Source: Bacillota bacterium
Lineage (GTDB): Bacteria; Bacillota; Clostridia; Acetivibrionales; DSM-1351
Assembly (NCBI GenBank): GCA_023431385.1
Contig: JAEYWA010000020.1
Location: forward strand, 1 to 8,554
Reading direction: 5' to 3'
Length of the DNA stretch: 8,554 bases
Part shown: positions 1 through 5,773 of the stretch, piece after piece
How the letters are laid out: every line of letters begins with the position of its first letter
How positions within the stretch are numbered: the stretch's first letter is position 1
Translations under genes and position numbers: made by a program
Notes under the pieces: model-generated
What the model was told of the DNA's origin: nothing
Seen by the model: only the letters and a program-made list of their open reading frames with translations
Database searches by the model: none

Positions 1-41
1 GCAATTCTATGCTTCCAAAGCTCTAGTGATTTTTCATTCAT
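1..41 (-). CDS. Partial gene, IS66-type TnpA-like N-terminus
   Basis: Only the first 13 complete codons are inside the window, read leftwards from an ATG at 41: MNEKSLELWKHRI. An SD-like AGGAG lies 8 bases upstream of the ATG, so this is a credible gene start. The pattern of a short acidic start followed by LELW-x-x-RI resembles the N-terminus of the small accessory protein TnpA (Orf1) of IS66-family elements, which typically continues with a Y-x-x-SG...WC helix-turn-helix segment. That continuation is outside the window, so the assignment rests on memory of the family pattern over 13 residues. It lies 40 bp beyond the VanY-like gene on the same strand. It could equally be an unrelated small protein. 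Confidence 0.4.
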   Translation of the reverse strand, partial: MNEKSLELWKHRI

Positions 42-81
42 AAGGTTTCTCCTGTAATTAATTTATTAAGTACAGTTTAGC

Positions 82-939
82 TTATGATTGCTTCTTGTTC
101 ACTACGTTATCTTTTGAAGCACTTACGGGATACCTTATGATAAAACCAAACCTGTGAAGATTTTTATCAAGCCATATCTGTTCCTTTGTGCCCTTAAAAT
201 CACTTCTGTGCCGTCCATTGACGCTGAATATGTCCAGAGACAGACCGGTATGGTGCTCCGAGCTGCCTGGTAAGGCCACCAGCTGGCGGGTTCTGGAAAA
301 GGCTTCTTCATATGTTTTCGAGGTCTTTTTAAAGCTGTCCAGGTTGGAATTGAATATCAGTTGTTGAGCAGAAATACTTCTAAAAGCACTGTTTATAATA
401 AACCCTTTTATACCATCCTCTTTAGCAGCTGCCACCATTGAATACAGTGCATCTAGAGTGCAGGGAATAAGCTTTAGATTAGGATACTCCAACTTTACTT
501 TACTTGCACTAATTGGTGTAAGATCCTTTGGCGAAAAATCCTTTGGTAGGGGATTGTCCTTGTTGATCAAAAGCTTTGAAATGCTGTTCTGCTTCAAAAT
601 CAGCTCTTTCATGAGTGCTGTATCGACTGAATCCGGAGTATCGGCTGTCAGATAGAAAGCCTGTTCTTTTTGTAAAACATAAATGATTCTCCCGTCTTTC
701 AGGTGTATTTGGCGGAGTTCTCTAAAGATGTTTTTAGATTTTGTGAAAGTTGGTTCATATGTAGCAGCAGGATCGGTTATAACAGCTGCTCCGGCCTTAG
801 CTGCCCCTACAAATTCATGAGTCGGATTTTCTTCTGGCACAGAATATGTTGCATCCTGGGAGAGAGAGGACTTGTTACAGCCTAAAAGCAAGATGATGAG
901 TTGTAGAGCTAGCAAAAATATGTACACTATTTTTTTCAT
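82..939 (-). pseudogene. VanY-like M15 D,D-carboxypeptidase lipoprotein, lacks C-terminal catalytic motif
   Basis: The ATG at 939 is chosen because GGAGGG lies 4-5 bases upstream; the longer frame from GTG 951 would start before this SD. The protein is 285 aa. Residues 1-21 are a lipoprotein signal (MKK, hydrophobic stretch, LLGC with lipid-bearing Cys21), so it would be anchored outside the membrane. A non-conserved linker follows. The M15B/VanY domain starts around residue 160 and includes the NSAFRS segment (183-188) and the motif S227-E-H229-x-x-G232-x-S-x-D236, which supplies two zinc ligands (Ala replaced by Ser at 234). The WL..N..RFGFIIRYP block (256-271) is present. The family then normally needs about 15-25 more residues carrying EPWHxR, with the catalytic Glu and third zinc His. 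Here the frame ends 14 residues after RYP without it. Family members trim the terminal D-Ala of peptidoglycan stem peptides. I infer this copy is inactive. Confidence 0.8.
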
Positions 940-951
940 AAAGCCCTCCAC

Positions 952-1162
952 GTAATAAAAGTTGAATAAAGCTTAGCCTGTCCCAGTAATAAGCGGGAAA
1001 TGAATTGCAACCTTAAAAGCAGCCGATGATTTAAATTCATTCCATAAATTACTATTAATATATGAAGAAATCACAAATTTTAATCATAACTATCTAAAAT
1101 TAACAGAAGCTATAAATGCTGATAATAACCTGTATGTATGGTATAATTTAGAAAAACAGGAG
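952..1162. other. Divergent intergenic region between VanY-like gene and response regulator
   Basis: About 210 bp of AT-rich DNA separates the two divergent genes. It must hold the promoter of the minus-strand lipoprotein gene, but I see no convincing -35/-10 pair for it. The plus-strand promoter of the regulator lies at its right end. The plus frame of the regulator stays open back to 1004 but has no ATG, GTG or TTG with an SD, so upstream extension of that protein is not supported. No terminator or RNA gene is visible. Confidence 0.6.
1139..1147 (+). promoter_or_regulatory. Extended -10 promoter for response regulator
   Basis: TGGTATAAT is a perfect -10 hexamer (1142-1147) preceded by the TGn extension. 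No good -35 hexamer sits 16-18 bp upstream, which is acceptable for an extended -10 promoter. The transcript would begin near 1154, just before the AGGAGG at 1158. That leaves a very short leader and rules out any start codon upstream of it. Confidence 0.65.
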
Positions 1163-1163
1163 G
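1158..1163 (+). promoter_or_regulatory. Strong SD that conflicts with the GTG start of the response regulator
   Basis: AGGAGG is a full anti-16S match. Its last G is the first base of the only canonical in-frame start, GTG 1163. The position with ideal 8-base spacing is 1172, where the in-frame codon is ATA. The SD therefore argues against GTG 1163 as the real initiation codon. Confidence 0.6.
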
Positions 1164-1867
1164 TGGTACATATATATAATTGTGTAAAAATACTTATAGT
1201 TGAGGATGACGAATATATCAATGGGCTTATTTCCGGTATTATGCAGAAAAAAGGATATAGTACAAGAAGTGCTTATTCTGGCAGCGAGGCTCAAATGTAT
1301 CTCTCTATGTATGATTATCATTTGATTATGCTTGATCTTATGGTTCCTGCCGTGTCGGGAGAACAGTTAATAGAATATATCAGGAAGATTAAAACTATGC
1401 CCATAATAGTAATCTCTGCAAAAGATACTCCTGAAACTAGAGTGGAAGTTCTCAGGCTTGGAGCTGATGATTTTATAGCAAAACCTTTTGACGTAGAAGA
1501 GGTGTCAGCAAGGGTTGAAGCACAATTAAGGCGGTATATGATTTTTTCAAATAGTAGTTCTACTTCTAAAATTCTTAATTACAAAAACATTAGAATGGAT
1601 ATTGAAGCTATAAGAACTTTTATAAATGATAAAGAGATAATTCTGACGGCAAGAGAGTTTTCAATACTTGAGCTGCTGATAAGGTATCCGAATAAAGTTT
1701 TTACAAAAGCAAATATTTTTGAGCATGTTTGGAATGACAAATTCGTAAATGATGATAATACAGTCAATGTACATATAAGCAACCTTCGCGCGAAAATATC
1801 TTCAGTTGATCCTGATAATGAATACATTAAAACGGTATGGGGGATCGGCTTCAAATTACACGAATAA
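1163..1867 (+). CDS. OmpR/PhoB-family response regulator
   Basis: A 234-aa two-component response regulator, the usual family length. The receiver domain (about residues 8-123) has the acidic pocket E14-D15-D16, phospho-acceptor D58 in LIMLDLMVP, switch residue S85 and K107 in AKPF. The winged-helix DNA-binding domain (about 138-233) shows LTAREFSILELL (161-172), the recognition helix VNVHISNLRAKI (201-212) and the wing TVWGIGFKL. All residues needed for phosphorylation are present. It is probably activated by the kinase at 3724-4620, which is three genes away instead of adjacent. It likely binds the 11-bp repeats just after its stop codon and so controls the transporter operon. It has its own extended -10 promoter. 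GTG 1163 is given as the start by convention, but it overlaps the SD; initiation at ATA 1172 would remove three residues and fit better. No terminator follows, so read-through into the operon is possible. Confidence 0.93.
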   Translation: MVHIYNCVKILIVEDDEYINGLISGIMQKKGYSTRSAYSGSEAQMYLSMYDYHLIMLDLMVPAVSGEQLIEYIRKIKTMPIIVISAKDTPETRVEVLRLGADDFIAKPFDVEEVSARVEAQLRRYMIFSNSSSTSKILNYKNIRMDIEAIRTFINDKEIILTAREFSILELLIRYPNKVFTKANIFEHVWNDKFVNDDNTVNVHISNLRAKISSVDPDNEYIKTVWGIGFKLHE

Positions 1868-1869
1868 AC

Positions 1870-1902
1870 TTTAGACTTTCTTAAGACTTTCTTTATGCTT
1901 TC
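1870..1902 (+). promoter_or_regulatory. Three 11-bp tandem repeats, probable response-regulator binding sites
   Basis: Three head-to-tail copies with exact 11-bp period start at 1870, 1881 and 1892, with consensus TTTAGACTTTC. The first two differ at one base and the third differs from the first at two. A weak fourth match begins at 1903. OmpR/PhoB-family regulators bind direct repeats with 11-bp spacing, one helical turn apart, as in pho boxes. The array ends 12 bp before TAATAT (1915-1920) and covers the -35 position, as at PhoB-activated promoters. Binding by the adjacent regulator is inferred. Confidence 0.6.
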
Positions 1903-1912
1903 TTGCAACTTG

Positions 1913-1980
1913 GGTAATATCATAAGTCTAGGTTTAAAGAATGTGCACGTTCCTTGGAACCTACACCGGAGAATATTACC
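1913..1980. repeat. Nested inverted repeats in operon leader
   Basis: An 8-bp perfect inverted repeat has arms GGTAATAT (1913-1920) and ATATTACC (1973-1980). Inside it lie TAGGTT (1929-1934) with AACCTA (1958-1963) and a small GTTC/GAAC stem (1949-1952 and 1957-1960). The left outer arm overlaps the proposed -10 box. Only a transcript reading through from the regulator gene would contain the whole outer stem. No U-run follows, so it is not an intrinsic terminator. Confidence 0.4.
1915..1920 (+). promoter_or_regulatory. Probable -10 box of the transporter operon
   Basis: TAATAT matches the -10 consensus at four of six positions. There is no good -35 hexamer 17 bp upstream (TTTATG at 1892-1897); that position is occupied by the third 11-bp repeat, which fits an activator-dependent promoter. 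The start site would be near 1927, giving a leader of about 90 bases. Confidence 0.45.
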
Positions 1981-2042
1981 TGGATAGGTGCATAAAGAAT
2001 AAAGGAGTTGAAAAGATTGGAAACCGTGTTGAGAACACATAA
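1941..2042 (+). CDS. Possible 33-codon upstream ORF overlapping the ATPase start
   Basis: An ATG at 1941 opens a 33-codon frame beginning MCTFLGTYTGEYYLDRC and ending at TAA 2040-2042, 24 bases inside the ATPase gene in another frame. It has two Cys and three Tyr in the first 17 residues. It lies within the proposed leader of the transporter operon. The upstream SD is weak (AGG at 1930-1932). It could be a regulatory leader peptide coupled to the poor TTG start downstream, or a chance frame. No homology is recognised. Confidence 0.2.
   Translation: MCTFLGTYTGEYYLDRCIKNKGVEKIGNRVENT
2001..2007 (+). promoter_or_regulatory. SD that sets a TTG start for the ABC ATPase
   Basis: AAAGGAG is followed directly by TTG at 2008 (zero spacing) and then by an in-frame TTG at 2017, nine bases beyond the SD. 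The second TTG has normal spacing and gives the typical family N-terminus METVLRTHKISKKY, so it is preferred. Confidence 0.65.
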
Positions 2043-2937
2043 GATATCAAAAAAATACAACAAAACAATAGCTAACCAAAACATAGATATTACTGTTAAA
2101 CAGGGTGAAATCTATGGTCTTATCGGTAAGAATGGAGCGGGTAAAACAACGTTATTAAAAATTATAAGTGGACTAACCACCCCTAGCTCGGGTTCTTTAG
2201 AACTTTTTGGACATAGTTCTGAAAGTGAGTTGAAAAGGATGAGGAAAAGAACAGGGTGTATTATTGAGATGCCATGTTTTTTCTCATACCTCTCTGCTGA
2301 AAAAAATCTGGAATATTACAGGCTTCAAAGAGGTATTCCGGGAAAGAGCAGCATACAAGAGGCACTGGACTTTGTTGGTTTGGCCGATACAGGAAATAAA
2401 CCGTTTAGATATTTTTCAATGGGGATGAAGCAGAGACTGGGTATGGCACTGGCTTTACTTGGAAATCCTGATCTGCTTATACTTGATGAACCTATAAATG
2501 GGTTTGATCCTATCGGAATTGCAAAATTCAGAGAGACTATCAAAAAGCTTAACACTGAAAGAAATATTACAGTAATAATATCCAGCCATATTCTCGGCGA
2601 ATTATCACAGATTGCTACCACCTTCGGATTTATTGATAAAGGGGTTCTCCTAGAGGAAGCAACTTCCAAGGCTATTGAGGAAAAGTGCAGGCAGTGTCTG
2701 TCTATTTCTGTAGATGATGTAGGCAAAGCGGTTACTGTTCTCGAAAGTAAGTTAAGGTGTACTGAGTATGAAGTATTGGATGATAACAATATGAAGGTAT
2801 ACCAGTTACTTGATAGCTCAGATATGTTGGCGCAGACACTTATCTTAGACGGAGTAAAGGTTTTTTCTATCAGTAGGGAAGAAACGAACCTTGAGGACTA
2901 CTTTATAAAAATGATTGGAGGAGCCCGGAATGCTTAA
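2017..2937 (+). CDS. ABC transporter ATP-binding protein, BcrA/lantibiotic-export type
   Basis: A 306-aa ATPase subunit, started at TTG 2017. All nucleotide-binding elements are present: Walker A GKNGAGKTT (37-45), a Q-loop position occupied by Glu84 (IIEMP, usual in the BcrA branch), signature SMGMKQR (134-140), Walker B LLILDEP with D157 and catalytic E158, D-loop around D164, and H-loop His191. About 80 residues follow the core, as in BcrA-like proteins, and probably contact the partner. It would energise the membrane protein encoded directly downstream; the two genes overlap by 8 bp, which indicates translational coupling. BcrAB-type transporters remove peptide antibiotics such as bacitracin or lantibiotics from the membrane. 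That substrate class is inferred from the family and from the linked two-component system. Expression is probably driven from the promoter with 11-bp repeats. Confidence 0.92.
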   Translation: METVLRTHKISKKYNKTIANQNIDITVKQGEIYGLIGKNGAGKTTLLKIISGLTTPSSGSLELFGHSSESELKRMRKRTGCIIEMPCFFSYLSAEKNLEYYRLQRGIPGKSSIQEALDFVGLADTGNKPFRYFSMGMKQRLGMALALLGNPDLLILDEPINGFDPIGIAKFRETIKKLNTERNITVIISSHILGELSQIATTFGFIDKGVLLEEATSKAIEEKCRQCLSISVDDVGKAVTVLESKLRCTEYEVLDDNNMKVYQLLDSSDMLAQTLILDGVKVFSISREETNLEDYFIKMIGGARNA

Positions 2938-3700
2938 TTTAGTAATAGCGGAACTATACCGATTGTTAAATAGAAAATATCTGATAGTTTTCTGGGGAAT
3001 TCTGGTGCTGATTGCGCTGTTGAGTACATTTTTTGTAAGGATACCATTTAATCAATGGCTATCAATTTCAATGCCTGCACTACTCGTTCCTGTTTTTCTA
3101 TGGCCAATTATAACTGATGTTGTAGCTGGAGAGGAATTTAAAGAGAATACAATAAGTAATACAGCATCCTTTGGAATATCAAAAATAAAATTTTTCTTAT
3201 CAAAAGTTGTAGTATCAGCTGTCCTGGTAATCATTACGGTTTTCGTGACAGTTTTCACATTTACTTTTAGCGCATGGCTGCTTTCACCAAATGGTGTTGT
3301 GAAGGATGGTATTACCCTGAGTAACTATATACAAACTGTATTAGCTATAATACCCCTCTATTTTGCGACAATTACAATTTGCACACTTTTAACATTTACC
3401 ATACAAAGGCAAAGCCTGGCTACATTTGTATACATAGGCCTATTCTCCGTAAATCCATTAGCTGTACTAATGGGTGCCTCAGACTATATCCCTGGCAAAA
3501 AATATTTCATTACTACCCAAATATTTGACTTACTTGGTTCACCCAAAATGGTCAGCTTAAAAACTTCTGCTATAACGATGAATACCCTTGGAGGAAGTGC
3601 ATCAGACAACAAAACATTGTTGTTTGCTGTGGGAGTGGGTCTTTTGTACTTGTTGGTATTTTCATTAATTGGAGCTCTGGCAAATAGGAAGTGGAATTAA
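2930..3700 (+). CDS. ABC-2 type transporter permease
   Basis: A 256-aa integral membrane protein started at ATG 2930, eight bases after GGAGG; the longer frame from TTG 2915 begins before this SD. Six membrane segments can be placed at about residues 18-36, 45-64, 92-117, 134-157, 162-181 and 230-250. The cytoplasmic loop after segment 2 carries GEEFKENTISN...SKIKFFLSK, matching the E-x4-T...K pattern common in ABC-2 permeases. It ends with basic residues (ANRKWN). The start overlaps the ATPase stop by 8 bp, so the two subunits should be made together, probably as a dimer with two ATPases. Sequence divergence is high in this family, so the substrate cannot be read from it. The linked sensor system suggests antimicrobial-peptide resistance, as for BcrB or LanE/LanG proteins. 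Confidence 0.85.
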   Translation: MLNLVIAELYRLLNRKYLIVFWGILVLIALLSTFFVRIPFNQWLSISMPALLVPVFLWPIITDVVAGEEFKENTISNTASFGISKIKFFLSKVVVSAVLVIITVFVTVFTFTFSAWLLSPNGVVKDGITLSNYIQTVLAIIPLYFATITICTLLTFTIQRQSLATFVYIGLFSVNPLAVLMGASDYIPGKKYFITTQIFDLLGSPKMVSLKTSAITMNTLGGSASDNKTLLFAVGVGLLYLLVFSLIGALANRKWN

Positions 3701-3723
3701 GCAGATAAGTAGGTGAATTTTTA

Positions 3724-4620
3724 ATGATTCTTGTTCTATTGATATTAGGATGTGTTGTGTTATTCGGTATTGTCCTCCATATTCGAAGTGAAATTCTCAG
3801 GATAACAGCAAATCTAAAGAAGATAAGCGAGGAGAAAACAAATCAGAGGCTTATGCTACCCCTTACATTAAGCTGGCTTGAAAATCTCGCGGAACAGATA
3901 AATAAATTGCTTGAGCAAAAAAAGGCTGCTGAAATATTATTCAAGAACATGGACCTGCAGCAACGCCAGGCAATTGCTAACATATCTCACGACCTAAGGA
4001 CACCGCTAACTTCAATCATAGGGTATATGCAGCTGCTGCAAAATGGGAATCTGTCTCAAGATGAGAAAGGGCTGTACTCTGAGATTGTACTTAATAGAGC
4101 AAAGGCTCTCCAACTGCTAATAACTGATTTTTATGATTTATCCAGATGTGAAGCGGGTGAGTATAAGCTTGATTTGAAGTATATAAGGTTGCAGGATTTA
4201 TTATGTGAACAAATAGCATCATATTACTGCGATTTTAATGCTAAGGGCATAAAACCTGATATATCTATAGATGAGTTTATTCCTTCAATTCTTGCAGATG
4301 AAAATGCGGTAAAACGTATATATCAGAACCTTATTCAAAACATCCTAAAACATGGATCTGGAAGAGTGGAAATAAAATTAACCTACGAGAATAGAACAGT
4401 AATTTCACGTTTTAGTAATCATGCTTCGGGACTGGCCAAAGAGCATGTGGATCGAATGTTTGACAGGTTCTTTACTGCAGACAGAGTTCGGAACGGATGT
4501 AATACAGGACTTGGTCTTACTATAGTAAAGGCATTTGTTGAAAGCATGAACGGAAATATTAAAGCAGAGCTCAAGGATGGCATACTTAGTATTATTATCA
4601 TATGGAACAACATCAATTAA
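3724..4620 (+). CDS. Sensor histidine kinase with one membrane segment and no extracellular domain
   Basis: A 298-aa kinase. Residues 1-20 form the only membrane segment. A charged helical linker (21-80) leads to the DHp domain with H-box NISHDLRTP and phospho-acceptor His89. The ATPase domain has an N-box with N202 and N206 (QNLIQNILKH), a degenerate G1 region SNHASGL (231-237, Asn where the DxGxG Asp is expected), F-box MFDRFF (245-250) and G2 box TGLGL (261-265). Related kinases of peptide-antibiotic operons share a similar altered G1 and the FDRFF-T-AD-R-R segment, so activity is likely retained. With no outside sensor domain, the signal probably comes through the membrane or from the co-encoded transporter. 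It is presumed to phosphorylate D58 of the regulator at 1163-1867. TAGGTGA (3710-3716) is a modest SD; the gap from the permease is 23 bp, consistent with one operon. Confidence 0.92.
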   Translation: MILVLLILGCVVLFGIVLHIRSEILRITANLKKISEEKTNQRLMLPLTLSWLENLAEQINKLLEQKKAAEILFKNMDLQQRQAIANISHDLRTPLTSIIGYMQLLQNGNLSQDEKGLYSEIVLNRAKALQLLITDFYDLSRCEAGEYKLDLKYIRLQDLLCEQIASYYCDFNAKGIKPDISIDEFIPSILADENAVKRIYQNLIQNILKHGSGRVEIKLTYENRTVISRFSNHASGLAKEHVDRMFDRFFTADRVRNGCNTGLGLTIVKAFVESMNGNIKAELKDGILSIIIIWNNIN

Positions 4621-4653
4621 ATAATATCAATTTTAAACGCAAGGAGATAGATT

Positions 4654-5493
4654 ATGAATAAAGTAAAAGCATTAACATATAAATATCCGGTTATTTTCTC
4701 AATACTTGTAATAATATTTTCGGCACTGATAACAGAGATACCATTGACTCCATTTTTTTCAAGATATATGGATATACGAAAGGCTAACTTTTTAGCTATC
4801 ATTTTGGTACAAGGAACATGTGCTGTAATTCTAACAGTAGTAATTAAGGCTATAGGCATATTTAAAACTGCAGGCTTTACAAAGCCTAAGCAGGTATGGC
4901 TTGGGTGGCCTCTGGTGGTAATGGGTTTACTTAGTGGTACTGAATTATTCAGTGGTGAATTGGTATTCAATACTTCTGATCCAATAGATTTTATTCTCTT
5001 TGTTCTGGTTGCTATTTCTGTGGGCTTTATAGAAGAAATCATGGCTAGAAGCTTAATTTTGAATATCATGCTTCGAAAATGGGGGCATACAAAAAAAGGA
5101 ATATATCTTGCAACCATTATTTCAAGCGCATTATTCGGACTTTCACATTTAACTACAGTAGCTGTAGGACGTCGTGAGTTGGTAGCCGGCCTTATACAGG
5201 CTGTGATGACCACCTTTTTCGGAGCAATTTTTGCGGCATGTTTCTTGAGAAATAATTCAGTTTGGCCGGTTATTCTTCTTCATGCATTTGTTGATTTATT
5301 TGCTACAGCTCATGATTTAACTGAAAGATTTGGAGAGGTACACGCGGATCCAACTATACAAAGTGCGATAGTTACGCTTATTGTTACCTTACCATTGTTC
5401 ATTTACAGTATGTTTATAATTCGTAAGGTTAAACCTAAAGTGGAATCGCAATCAGACGCAGTAAACCGAGGAGGTAGAGCTTTAACTAACTAG
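4654..5493 (+). CDS. CPBP-family (CAAX/Abi) intramembrane metalloprotease
   Basis: A 279-aa multispanning protein with SD AAGGAG (4641-4646) seven bases before the ATG. The three motifs of the Rce1/CPBP glutamic-type intramembrane proteases are intact: E127-E128-x3-R132, F161-x3-H165 and H210-x3-D214. Hydrophobic segments lie at about 12-30, 46-68, 85-97, 112-126, 151-169, 183-198, 202-218 and 238-256. The C-terminal 25 residues are polar and probably cytoplasmic. In Firmicutes and lactic acid bacteria, members often sit in bacteriocin loci and give self-immunity or process peptides. Here the gene starts 33 bp after the kinase, on the same strand and without an intervening terminator, so it is probably the last gene of the resistance operon. 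Its substrate is unknown. It could degrade an incoming peptide, modify the transporter or kinase, or act independently. Confidence 0.87.
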   Translation: MNKVKALTYKYPVIFSILVIIFSALITEIPLTPFFSRYMDIRKANFLAIILVQGTCAVILTVVIKAIGIFKTAGFTKPKQVWLGWPLVVMGLLSGTELFSGELVFNTSDPIDFILFVLVAISVGFIEEIMARSLILNIMLRKWGHTKKGIYLATIISSALFGLSHLTTVAVGRRELVAGLIQAVMTTFFGAIFAACFLRNNSVWPVILLHAFVDLFATAHDLTERFGEVHADPTIQSAIVTLIVTLPLFIYSMFIIRKVKPKVESQSDAVNRGGRALTN

Positions 5494-5773
5494 ATGAACT
5501 GATAAATACTCAAACTAAATACAATAGTAAAGCACTACTAATGTGGTTGTTGCAAAACAATATTGATTAATGTACGTGATAAAGATAGATTTAGTACTTT
5601 AACTGTCTTATTTCCGACACATTCATAAATGATTGTTCGGGAGTATATCCGGCTATTTACATGGATTAATATTTTACAACACCTCCTTGTAGTATAAAGG
5701 GATTTTAAACATTATATAGAATAACTTATTTAGGTTTAACTTTTAATTATGTATAAAATAAGGGGTGCATACT
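5494..5773. other. Intergenic region between protease and alpha-glucosidase
   Basis: These 280 bp hold no supported gene. No intrinsic terminator with a U-run is evident after the operon; the best hairpin is the short TTGTT-gcaa-AACAA around 5547-5560. Several TATA-like boxes precede the glucosidase (5693-5698, 5713-5718, 5752-5757), but none has a good -35 at 16-18 bp. No catabolite-repression (cre) site was recognised. Short frames of up to 22 codons lack an SD and were not called. Confidence 0.5.

Noticed and set aside
1073..1115. Possible 11-bp periodic repeats upstream of the response regulator (autoregulation)
   Set aside because: Only two loosely similar AAATT-type segments 22 bp apart were found; they do not match TTTAGACTTTC and are compatible with AT-rich background.
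1004..1162. Upstream in-frame extension of the response regulator
   Set aside because: The frame is open, but the extended -10 at 1139-1147 places transcription start downstream, and no ATG, GTG or TTG with an SD exists there.
1929..1963. Intrinsic terminator after the response regulator
   Set aside because: The stem is only 6 bp and is not followed by a T-run.
1579..2040. 153-codon minus-strand open frame over the regulator 3' end and operon leader
   Set aside because: It covers the winged-helix coding region and the operon promoter; its composition is that of an antisense shadow and no family is recognised.
4617..5213. 198-codon minus-strand open frame opposite the CPBP protease
   Set aside because: It lies fully antisense to a gene with intact catalytic motifs, has low-complexity content typical of an antisense frame, and has no convincing SD.
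5629..5697. 22-codon plus-strand frame (MIVREYIRLF...) before the glucosidase
   Set aside because: No SD precedes the ATG and the length is expected by chance in AT-rich intergenic DNA.
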